From NCBI GenBank assembly GCA_023101725.1, contig JALJCO010009058.1, positions 124,001-188,000 of the forward strand: a stretch of DNA of 64,000 nt, given 5' to 3'. A program made the translations under genes and the position numbers. Under the pieces are notes generated by a model, which was given only the letters and a program-made list of their open reading frames with translations, was not told where the DNA came from and did no database searches. Within the stretch, counting starts at the first letter, position 1, and the number at the start of each line of letters is the position of its first letter. Source of the DNA: Atherinomorus stipes. Lineage: Eukaryota > Chordata > Actinopteri > Atheriniformes > Atherinidae. Of this stretch, positions 23,645 through 64,000 are shown piece after piece.

Positions 23645-24906
23645 AAATTGTGTTACGGCTTGTTAGTAACAAGCTTGCGAGGAACTCTTACTGGCTCACC
23701 TCAACAAGCAGGTGAATACCTTTTAGGACCCATTACAGTTCGCATATCGTAATGGGCTTGGGGTTGAAGATGCCATCATCTACCTGCTTCAGAGAGCCCA
23801 CTCTCATCTGGATCAGTCAGGCAGCACTTTGAGGGTCATGTTCTTTGATTTTTCAAGTGCATTTAATACTATTCAGCCTGCTTTGCTATGTCAGAAGCTC
23901 CATAACTTCCAGGTGGATCCTCCACAACCACCTGGATTTACGACTACCTCACAAACAGACCACAGTTTGTGAGACTGAAAGGTTGTGTGTCTGAGATGGT
24001 GATCAGCAGCACTGGAGCACCACAAGGAACTGTACTCTCACCATTCCTCTTTACACTGTACACCTCAGACTTCCAGTACAACTCTGAGTCCTGTCATCTG
24101 CAGAAATACTCTGATGACTCTGCAGTTGTGGGGTGTATCAGTGATGGACAAGAAGGCGAGTACAGGGAACTGGTCAATCAGTTTGTAAAATGGTAACAAT
24201 CAGCTCATATTAAATACCAGCAAGACTAAAGAGATGATTGTTGACTTCAGGAGGAGCAAGAATAAGCAGCATAGTCCTGTCTACATCCTGGAAGAGGAGG
24301 TGGAGGTGGTGGAGAACTACAAATACCTGGAGTTCAGCTGGACAACAGACTCGACTGGAAATGCAACAGTGACTACATCCACAAGAAAGGTCAGAGCAGA
24401 CTCTACTTCTTAAGGAAGCTGAAATCATTCAACGTCTGCACCAAGATGTTGCAGATCTTCTATAAGTCTGTTGTGGAAAGTGCAATCAGCTTTGCAGCAT
24501 CTGCTGGGGCAGCAGCATCAGAATCAGAGACTTGAAGAAACTAAACAAGCTGATCAAGAAAGCTGGTTCTGTGCTGGGGATAACTCTGGAGCCGCTGGAG
24601 CTGATCGTTCAGAAAAGAATGCTGCACAAGCTGATGAAGATGATGGAGGATTATTCCCATCCTCTCCACAATGAAGAATCAACAGATTGTTCAGTGGGAG
24701 GCTGCGTCAGGTTCGCTGTAGGACGGAGAGATACAGAAATTCCTTCCTACCAGAAGCATCACCCTAAAGAACAAGACTGACTGACTGACTGACTTATTAC
24801 TGTGATGTTATTACTTCATATGAATGTTATATTGTTAAAAACAAAACAAAAAGAAAAGCGTGAGCTTCCTGCAATGTTGAATTTCCCTTCTGGGATAAAG
24901 TATTTT
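23645..24906 (+). mobile_element. 5'-truncated LINE with reverse transcriptase remnant (L2/CR1-like)
   Basis: Several frames together give reverse-transcriptase motifs in order: LGVEDAIIYLLQRAHSHLDQ, MFFDFSSAFNTIQPA, STGAPQGTVLSPFLF, KYSDDSAVVGC (the catalytic YxDD box, here YSDD), KTKEMIVDFRRSK and GQSRLYFLRKLKSFN. The 3' end TTGAATTTCCCTTCTGGGAT followed by AAAGTA is typical of fish L2-type elements. At least three frameshifts. It lies in trappc11 intron 1, sense orientation. Confidence 0.85.
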
Positions 24907-25403
24907 TCTTTTCTTTTTTTTTCTTTCTTTTTTTAGTTGTTGTGTAGCTGGTGATACCTATGGTTCAATGTGGAGCTGAAGCGTAACCGGGTGACTTCAA
25001 AGCTGCCGCATGGTGGCGTCCTGACCATAAAAACACGCATAAAAGCACGCAGGGCTCTGAGGACCTGGATTTAGAGACACAGTATTATCTGAGCTGCATT
25101 AGTCCAGTCCATGATAACTGGTCATACAAACCAGTTCATAATAACAATAATTATGTAGATAGGGAAACCAACAGATTGGTTCAAATCCCCTCGATTCAAT
25201 CATCCATCCTGTGCTGAGGTGTGTGTATGTGTGGAAAATCTGGATCTATGAGATAATTAAGATTCAAACATATATTCACAGAAGCTGTGTAGCAACATGA
25301 ATTTTTTAGAATAGACTTGGACTTTTTGTTGGGGGGCGGGGGGGTACTTTAGGTCAGTGCCTGGTTTCCCCTCAGGAGACGCTGCTTTTTGTTTGTTTTG
25401 TAG
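24907..25403. other. End of intron 1
   Basis: T-rich run at 24900-24935 after the LINE tail, otherwise unremarkable up to the acceptor TTTTGTAG at 25403. Confidence 0.6.
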
Positions 25404-25425
25404 GTAGATCTGTGGAGGCATCATA

Positions 25426-56570
<31,145 letters not shown>

Positions 56571-56576
56571 GGGCGA

Positions 56577-56582
56577 AATAAA
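56577..56582 (+). terminator. trappc11: trappc11 polyadenylation signal AATAAA
   Basis: A canonical AATAAA begins seven bases after the stop codon, so the 3' UTR would be very short (cleavage expected near 56595-56605). No stronger alternative signal was seen immediately downstream. Confidence 0.7.
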
Positions 56583-56599
56583 CGGTTTACTGTAAAGAC

Positions 56600-57262
56600 C
56601 TGAACGAGGCAACATCATGGCTGTTGTTTTATGATGTCATTATTAACATCACCGCTTTGTAAAAACACACCTTGAATATTGTCTGTTGACCAAACATTAG
56701 GAGAGATTTGTTTGTAGTGAAAAAATATATGAATGGATGCTCATCTGGCAGCGAAAATCATGTCAGAGGTCATGTGGTAGAGAAAGTCTGATGTGTGGAA
56801 ATCTGATTATACTGAAATGTTAAACTGTGTGTTTTTTCTTCCTGTTTCCTCACATGACACTAATAAGTCGAGGATTTCCTTTGAGTGTTTAAGTAGTCAG
56901 GCTTCACAATATCCACAACATCCCACTGTACCACAGTCATAGCTATTTTAATGTGTGGAAAGGGTTTTTACTCAGTTTGTCTGCAACAAGGTTTTTTAAA
57001 ACCAACTGACAAGTTTTTGTTTTTTAATAATACATTTAATTTATAGAAGTTGCTGGGCACTCGGAGCTCACAAAGACTCGGTGAAACAATAAAGCAGTCA
57101 AACATCATTTTTCACCATTTCATAGAAAATCTTCTCTCATTGTGGATCTGATGCAGCAGCACGACTGGAAAGGTTAGAACAGGAGCACGAAAAGGCTGGA
57201 AAATGATACGAGGAGGAGACTTTAATATCTGATCAGGTTAGCCGGAAACCGTCAGGAACATT
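56600..57262. other. Region downstream of trappc11
   Basis: AT-rich, no gene recognised before the minisatellite. Confidence 0.6.
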
Positions 57263-58258
57263 ACTGGGTTAACTGGGAACAGGTCAGTAACATGACCGGT
57301 GTAACTGGGAACAGGTCAGTAACATGACTCGTTTTACTGGGAACAGGTCAGTCACATGACCGGTTTAACTGGGAACAGGTCAGTAACATGACTCGTTTAA
57401 CTGGGAACAGGTCAGTCACATGACCGGTTTAACTGGGAACAGGTCAATAACATGACTCGTTTAACTGGGAACAGGTCAGTAACATGACTCGTTTAACTGG
57501 GAACAGGTCGGTCACATGACCGGTTTAACTGGGAACAGGTCAGTAACATGACTCGTTTAACTGGGAACAGGTCGGTCACATGACCGGTTTAACTGGGAAT
57601 AGGGATGCACCGATGCATTGGCTGGACATCGGCTTCGGCCGATGTTTGCCTTGTTAACTGCCATCGGCCAATAAAAATGACGTTCGCCGATGGCAGTGGC
57701 CGATTATTATATAGCCTATATATACAGTATATATATATATATATATATATGTGGCAATATTTTACCGTTTAACAGAAAAAGATCAGCATTACGCAGTTTG
57801 CAGTACATGCTCCACAAATATTTTTTATTGGGCCATGAAAATAATCTTCTCATTGAGTATGTTTTTGTTTATTAGGCTAAAACCACTCAATTTTGTTGGG
57901 CAATATACTGAAGCATCTTTTAGTGATTATCAGTCCCATGATGTTTTTGAAAAGTTTTCAGAAAAGAGCTTGTTATAACTGGGAAATGTCAGCCACAAAG
58001 TGACTCGATTAAAGGTTGTTTCTGTTTCATAAATTGGTCTGATTGAATTTGTCCTCATTTAACGGGATAGACTGATGAGGAGCTGAAAGACTTGTAAATT
58101 TCTGTGGCACAAAGGAAGTAATAAATAAAAATAGAAAACAGGTCGGCCATCGGCCAAGTTGTTATGTTAAACATCGGCATTGGTATCGGCCCAGACTTTC
58201 ACGGGAACAGTCGGTGCATGACTCGTTTAACTGGGAACAGACCAGTAACATGACTGGG
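57263..58258. repeat. 32-bp minisatellite, split by a transposon
   Basis: Units of the type CAGTAACATGACTCGTTTAA + CTGGGAACAGGT alternate with a second type containing CACATGACCGG, giving a 64-bp higher-order period in part of the array. The array stops at 57599 and one or two more units follow at 58220-58258 after the inserted element. Confidence 0.9.
57600..58219. mobile_element. hAT-like element inserted in the minisatellite
   Basis: The left end is TAGGGATGCACCGATGCATT with CATCGG/CCGATG repeats. The right end is CCATCGGCCAAG...CGGTGCAT, its last bases lost. Includes a short (TA)n at about 57728-57750. No transposase. Confidence 0.7.
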
Positions 58259-58475
58259 TATAAAAGGAGCATTTCAGAGAGGCAGAGTCCCTTAGATGGA
58301 AAGATGGACGGAGGTTCACCTATCTGAGACAAACTCGCTCTAAAAAGTTGTGGAACAAATTCAGAAAGTTTGGAACATCTTTGAAGATCCAGTATCTGCT
58401 CGACAGTGTAAGTGATTGCTTTCATTTACATTTCACACCATCCCAACTTTTCTGGAACTGGGTTGCAGTTAAAAC

Positions 58476-59019
58476 TAGGGATGGGACTTCAACACATGAA
58501 TAATGAATAAATAACGAAAGATTAACGCGTTTAAAAATGAACGTCTTAAAAAAATTAACGCATTAAAACTGACGATTAATTGCAGTTTGTATCAGAAACA
58601 GAGCATTTGTCAGTATTTGTTTTCTGGTCCGCCCGAAAACACTGATGGACAAGGCAGAACTTGGTGACTTTGTTGCTATATATATTTATATGCTATAAAA
58701 AGTTAAAAGCATGTAGCATGGATAACTATAGCATGTTGGAGACTAGTTAGAAAACAGTTGAAGTATTTAAAATGATGTACTTTAAATTAGGGCAGTGATC
58801 TTTTTAATTGAAATACAGTTAAATGCATTTGTTCAGATAATAATAGAGCTGGAGTTTACAATATTCTATTATTAATAGTCTGTTATTTGATTTAGTCATC
58901 CACTAAAATCCCTTTAAATAAATAGAGTGTTCCTTTCTGGGACAATTTTTGTAATGTGATTAATTGACTACAAAGCCTCAAATTAATTTTAATCTTTTTT
59001 AAATAGAGTCCCACCCCTG
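58476..59019. mobile_element. hAT-like MITE with 8-bp target duplication
   Basis: Ends TAGGGATGGGACTT / AGTCCCACCCCTG, flanked by identical GTTAAAAC at 58468-58475 and 59020-59027. Confidence 0.85.
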
Positions 59020-59872
59020 GTTAAAACATAGACTAAAACTGAGGCAGCAAGTTCATTAAATTTCCGAATTAATGGGGATATTTCTGTCTGAAAAGCTGAT
59101 TTTTAAGGGGGAAGTTGATGAGGGAATTTATGTGGGACTGGAACGATATGATGTAAAGGATGAGACAAATCAATTCTGAGAGAATCAGGATCTGTTTTTT
59201 GCCTAAATGTTGTGATGTTTTTGTACCATACACACATTTAGATGTTTAATAGTAAAACGTATTTAGAATGCAGTAATGTACAGAAATAATATAGCATTAT
59301 TAAGTATATAAACACAAGTTTTATTTGACTTCTGCTAGTTGTTCAAAAGATTTGATCTGGATAAAAGTCCGGATAGGACCAAAACTTGAAAACACGTTCA
59401 AAAGTAAAAATGGATTCTGTAATCTGATTGGATCATGTAATCCAGTCTTGGATTTTATCTGGATCAAACCTTCAGTTTGTGTTGTTGGAAGTTTTTAGGT
59501 CGGAGGATGCACTTGATCCAAAAAGCTGATCCCAGAAGAAGGTGGATGCAATGTGGATCCCAGGAACAAAATATCGCAACATGAACGTAAAACTGGTCAA
59601 ATAAGACATTTGTATCACGTAGTGTTTATATACACATTCATTTTTAGTTTGCAAATGGCTCGTTCAGCCTCTACAGATGAGCAAGGTGAAGCAGACAGCA
59701 GTCTCCCATTAAACCTGCCAGTGCGATGAAGAGGAAAAACAAACAAAATGGTTCATACAACAATCCTCCAGATCATTTTCATTGTCAGCCTAAAATTTAA
59801 ATGTAACTTTCATTTCTCACCCATGATTACAGTGACTGTTAAAAAGCCTTCCAACAATTGCACCCTGTATTG

Positions 59873-60259
59873 CAGTGGTTTCCAACCTGGGGGCCCCGGG
59901 GTTCCTGCAAAGAGCATGGGGGGCCCGAGGCTTTGACTGTTCAGAGCCAGTGAAGGCCATGACCACAGGGAGAGCAGTTAGGGTGAATTTTATCATTTGG
60001 GTGTTATTCACATGGCAGCAGTGGTTTGGTGGTTTGGGAGCCTGAAAACATGAACTGTTGGTAAGTGAGTCATGTCTGGGAAACTACAGCGCAGTGATTA
60101 GTTCTTATTTTGATTTTAAAAAAGAAAAGAAAGGCTAAATATTGGTAATGGACGATTTTTGTAGTTTATGCATATAATACTTGTGCATGCTCCAACTGGC
60201 CTCAACGGTAAGAACAGAATAGAAGTTTGAAATGGTTTGATATAGGCTGGGAACCACTG
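59873..60259. mobile_element. hAT-like repeat with CAGTGGTTTCCAACC ends
   Basis: CAGTGGTTTCCAACCTGGGG at the left and GCTGGGAACCACTG at the right are inverted. No target duplication is visible, and it overlaps the 3' part of the Harbinger-like remnant. Confidence 0.5.
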
Positions 60260-60424
60260 AAGCACTGCAGGGGGATTTTCTGGGTCTTCATCAGGCTCAG
60301 CTGCATCATCATCATCACAGAGAGGGACGTTGTGTTTGGTGGTGATGTTGTGAAGCACAGAAAAGGAAGTATGATGCTGCACACTCCCGGCAGCTCCACT
60401 CGTACCGTAGCTGAGGGGAAGCAA
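60200..60424 (-). pseudogene. PIF/Harbinger-like transposase C-terminal remnant
   Basis: Two minus-strand frames together give GVCSIILPF and then SVLHNITTKHNVPLCDDDD followed by an acidic, proline-rich tail. This resembles the C-terminal LHNIA..RNVPL motif of HARBI1-type nucleases. A frameshift lies inside the conserved block. The catalytic residues are not present in this piece. Confidence 0.45.
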
Positions 60425-61899
60425 CTCCGTTTAAAAACTCAGCAGCAAGTCCAGCTTTGCATCGTGGGTAACGAACCTGGCCTGCACGCAAGCGTCGGCC
60501 ACAAGAAAAGAAGAGGACTCATCAGCCATGGTTGGGGTGGACAGCTACCGTCTGCCTAGTTATTATAAGTTTGATTTTTCTGTCTCTTCTAATAAAATCT
60601 TGGTGACTCCATAATATTCTACCTGTTGTTCTTCATGTAGTGTATACTGTAATATTTGGTCACATAGAGGACTTATTATTTGGGGTTGGTGGTAATCCGG
60701 GAGAGTCACCCGGGAGAAAGACGAACGAACACGCTGCCTTCTCAACTCTACTCTGGCAGTTTAACTTTATTCACCAAACTTTCTGAACTTGAACATTGTA
60801 AACAGTCGCAGATAAAAGGTGAAGCCGGACTGATGAAGAGGAGAGAGCACCATGAGAGGGAGTAAGGATCCTTTGTTTGAAATATGGTGTCATGTCGGGA
60901 GTTTTTTAAAGGACAGACCTCAACAGGTTCTTTTTAATCCGTCCTTCCATCCGCCCATGCAGTAATTATCAAAGGAAACAAAAGGAAAGGGAAACGAAAA
61001 GAGGCACAGCTGGTGACTCACCGTTGTTTTGATTCCACGAATGAATAGAATCAATACAATACTGATGATGGCAGAATCCAATTGCTACATTTATATAATA
61101 GTTAATCCTGAACACCAAGACTTCTTCAGAACTGACTACATTGTTGAATTAATGATGAAATGATAAATTGTTTCAGTGTTACTCAAGGAAGGTAAACGAA
61201 TAATTGATTTCAGGGTCAAATCTCTCCAGCAGGTTTTTCTAAACTATGTACACATTTAGTAAAATTTCAAGTGATTTCTTTACCTTTATTGCTAAGCTAT
61301 ATTTCCATGCTCCGGTTTAGATTTTTCAAAAACTGACCAAAAAAGAAAAATCTCCCAGAAGGAAGAGTCCGTTTCTGCTTAAATGCTCTGGTTAGTTTAA
61401 TAAATGATTACATTTAGGTGACATCCACCTCAGCCATCAGTATTCTGCTGTAACATGGGTATGGTCACTGGTGAGATGTCCACTGTTGTCCCTCAGAAAT
61501 GTTGCAGCACACCGCTTAAAAAAAGCATCCAACACCGTCGCATATTCCTGAGGAGTCAATTCGTGTGTCAGAAGATTTCCATTAACATTTAGAAGTTGTT
61601 TCACAGGTATTACCAATGTTTACTGTAAAATGATGTATTCTCTCTGTTCCACACACAACACAAAGTTAGAGAGAAGTTGTGTTTTTATGCAAGTTCTCTG
61701 CTTATTGATGAAAACCAGGCAGTTTTACAGGCAACATCCATTCTGTAATCACATTTCAACAAGAATTTTAGTCCGCCTGTCCTTCATCTCCACCACAGAT
61801 GGTACTCTAATAAAAGGAAAGAATGAATGAATAAATAAATAAACAAATAAGTAAATAAACAAATAAATAAATGAATGAATGAATGAATGAATGTTGGTT
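60425..61899. other. No gene recognised
   Basis: An AATAAAATC lies at 60590 on + without an identifiable gene before it. 61820-61890 is an (AATA/AATG)n microsatellite. Confidence 0.5.
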
Positions 61900-62068
61900 T
61901 TGTTTCTGCTTTTGTAAACTCCTGAACGGTAGAGGGCGCTGCAGCTGGGCCCAGCTGCTCCAGCCAGTCAGGCGCAGGTCTCGCTTTTAGCAAGTTGTCG
62001 CGGTATTTCCTGTAAACGGGATTCATTCAAACTGTGGCGGTTGAACAAGCGACGTATCACTGAAAAGG
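61900..62068. promoter_or_regulatory. Promoter-like GC-richer stretch with possible first exons on either strand
   Basis: On the minus strand an ATG at 62026 opens MNPVYRKYRDNLLKARPAPD and about 20 more residues before repeat-like sequence. On the + strand the same block ends at GAAAAG|GTACAGT (donor at 62069). Neither protein nor transcript is recognised, and no second exon is visible inside the window. Confidence 0.3.
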
Positions 62069-62382
62069 TACAGTACCTGAGAAACTTCCCTAAAATGTCA
62101 GCAAACAGTTTCTGTCTCCTAACCGTCTTAAAACCATTTTCAATAACGTGATTATTTTCTTGCGGTTCTTTCCCCCAACTAGCCCGTGTTTGTCAGAACG
62201 TTAGCATGCTAACTGAAACGTGACGTCAGTGGTGAAATCTTTATTATCCGTTAAGTTAGTTTCAGTTGACTTTGAATGACCCTGCCGGGGTGGTAGTTTC
62301 AGCGTGTTCAACAAGCTGACATCTACGGTGGCGTTGAACTGCCAGAGCGATGAAATAAATGTTGGAGCATATTGTTATAACG

Positions 62383-62545
62383 AGAAAAAAAATCTCGTTA
62401 TAACGAGAAACTTTCTCGTTTTAACGAGAAACCTTTCTCGTTATAACGAGATATACTTCTCGTTTAAACGAGAAAGTTTATCTCGTTATAACGAGATATA
62501 TACTTCTCGTTTAAACGAGAAAGTTTATCTCGTTATAACGACTTA
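62383..62545. repeat. Array of CTCGTTATAACGAG palindromes
   Basis: About nine self-complementary units (CTCGTTATAACGAG, CTCGTTTAAACGAG or CTCGTTTTAACGAG), separated by AAACTTT or ATATACTT spacers. Each unit can form a hairpin and neighbouring units can pair. The 80-aa frame through it is a repeat artefact. Confidence 0.95.
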
Positions 62546-62570
62546 GATAAAGTTGGAAAGATAGGCTATA

Positions 62571-62840
62571 GAGCCTGAGGAGTCACGTGACAATTCTAAG
62601 CGAAGCGGAGTTGCGTCGCCATAATGTAGGTAGGGAGTTGATTGTTAAAACGAGAGGGGATGGGAGTGTTTATAATATGGGAAAAAAAAAAAAAAAAAAA
62701 AAGCGGAAAGAAATAATTTAATGTTTAGCACAAAAGGTGTTATTTGAAGAGGTAGACGGGTATGCCCGGGAGGAATGTAAGCTGGTTGGAACGGAAGTTG
62801 GCGGACTGCTTCCATCCGTCCTCGTGGGCTGGGGGAAACA
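62571..62840. mobile_element. Fragment related to repeat S, inverted
   Basis: GCCTGAGGAGTCACGTGACA at 62571 is the inverse of 18741-18764. AAATAATTTAATGTTTAGCA at about 62708 parallels the YqaJ/SWIM-like ORF region at 18.6 kb. Poly-A at 62680-62702 separates the two. Confidence 0.5.
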
Positions 62841-63439
62841 AATGAAAAATATTCATATTCAATCTGTATTTTTAAAGTAATTATAATTAAATTTTTCTAT
62901 GAAAAGAAATAAGAGTATTACTATCACATATACAAATAAGTGTTGTTAGAAAAAAAAATTTAAACAAAAAAATTATAGAACATATCCAGCATTTAATTAT
63001 TAAATAAAAAAATTTATTTTGTAAATTTTAAACAAAAAAATTAATACAGGCCGAGACATATAAAAAAATAATATTTTATATCTTGACTACACTATCTACT
63101 ATATTAACATATTATAAATCCAAACAACTCGGGGCGCAGAAGCCCTAGAAATTAAAAAATTATTTTTTTTTTTTATTTTTTTTTTTTTACAGCTATTGAC
63201 AGATTCGGACTTCGGGGATCAAAAACTCTGAGACGAAACGTTTTTGAAACACAAATGACACCCCTTTCACGTCATAATAGCCAAGACTACTAGCTACAAC
63301 AATTAAAAAATGTTATTTTTTTTTTAGAAAAACCGAGCTGGATGAATATCATTGATCTCTATGAGCATGCGGTAGGAGCGAGTGGTTAGGGACCGTCTGC
63401 AAATGGCAATACAGGAGCAAGACGCTGCGAACATAAATC
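62841..63439. other. Very AT-rich stretch
   Basis: A/T homopolymers and AAAAAATT repeats (62860-63200), then diverged sequence leading into the satellite. No gene. Confidence 0.6.
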
Positions 63440-64000
63440 AATAACCCCACTGTCATACAGAACAGAGACTCCGAAATCACCACACACACCAAGGGGCTCC
63501 AGATGGTCACTCTACAACAGCTGTTTTGGAGAAATGCAACTTCAATTTTTAAAATTTTTTATTGTTATTAATTATTGATATTTTGATATATCAAATAATA
63601 ACTAGCCTACTGCTCTCCACAGTGCAGACATTTTACAAAAAACCACACACGGCAAGGGACTCGCGAAACACAACAGCGGGAAAATACACCTTCATTTGTT
63701 TTCTTTTTTGTTATTAATCCACACAGACTGCATAATAGTAACTCCACTTTTATACAGTGAGACACTGTAAAATCACCACACACATCAGGGACTCCTGCTG
63801 ATTATACTACAGACAGCTGTTTTGGAAAAAATACACCTTCATTTGTTTTTTACTTTTTTTTGTTATTAATCATTAATACAGTATCTTGCTATTTCAATCA
63901 GTAACTCCACTGTTATACAGTGTAGACACTGTAAAATCACCACACATCTCAGGGACTCCTGATGATCATACTACGACAGCTGTTTTGGAAAAATGCACCT
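63440..64000. repeat. Tandem satellite, units of about 160 bp, running off the window
   Basis: Repeating order: AACTCCACTGTTATACAG, GACACTGTAAAATCACCACA, CAGGGACTCCTGATGAT, ACAGCTGTTTTGGAAAAATG, CACCTTCATTTGTTTT, TTGTTATTAAT. Units start near 63441, 63599, 63740 and 63903. The first two are diverged, the last two close to each other, and the fourth is cut by the window end. Confidence 0.85.

Noticed and set aside
62304..62546. An 80-aa frame with repeated LSRYNEIY
   Set aside because: Translation of the palindromic array, no independent support.

Overview
The window is vertebrate nuclear DNA, almost certainly from a teleost fish. It holds one long multi-exon gene with GT-AG introns, many Tc1/mariner, hAT-like and TTAA-flanked miniature transposons, fish-type LINE remnants, and (TA)n/(TG)n microsatellites. 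There are no operons, ribosome binding sites or prokaryotic genes. Most open reading frames outside the one gene lie in repeats or low-complexity DNA.

The one gene I can reconstruct with confidence is trappc11 (TRAPP complex subunit 11, the zebrafish 'foie gras' gene) on the + strand. Its 29 coding exons run from the ATG at 25426 to the stop at 56568-56570. Together they give 3393 nt, or 1130 codons plus stop, with every splice phase consistent, against about 1133 aa for the human protein. A likely non-coding first exon and promoter lie near 20.13-20.45 kb, and an AATAAA signal follows at 56577. The product is a subunit of the TRAPPIII tethering complex in ER-to-Golgi traffic and autophagy.

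Layout. 1-14.7 kb is repeat-rich DNA without a recognisable gene: a TTAA-flanked MITE, a broken Tc1 copy, and a composite at 9.0-13.4 kb in which one element was invaded by at least three others. 14.7-14.97 kb is a GC-rich, TATA-containing candidate promoter and first exon on the minus strand, gene unknown. 15.6-20.1 kb holds an internally deleted Tc1 element and a decayed repeat with a possible YqaJ/SWIM-type transposon ORF. 20.1-25.4 kb is the trappc11 promoter and first intron, with an L2/CR1-like LINE fragment. 25.4-56.6 kb is trappc11, whose large introns carry most of its repeats: a complete Tc1-type element, a triple-nested transposon stack, an approximately 900-bp minisatellite that starts on an exon's 5' splice site, and a 1.5-kb extreme-GC block. 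56.6-64 kb is intergenic: a 32-bp minisatellite split by a hAT-like element, a PIF/Harbinger-like remnant, a promoter-like stretch near 62.0 kb, a palindromic array at 62.4 kb, and the start of a tandem satellite at the right edge.

Most notable are the minisatellite made of repeated copies of the exon 17 5' splice site, two short introns whose 3' splice sites are preceded by UG repeats instead of a normal pyrimidine tract, and the number of unrelated MITE families all bounded by TTAA. Repeat boundaries were found by eye from inverted termini and target-site duplications. Superfamily names are inferences unless a transposase motif is cited.
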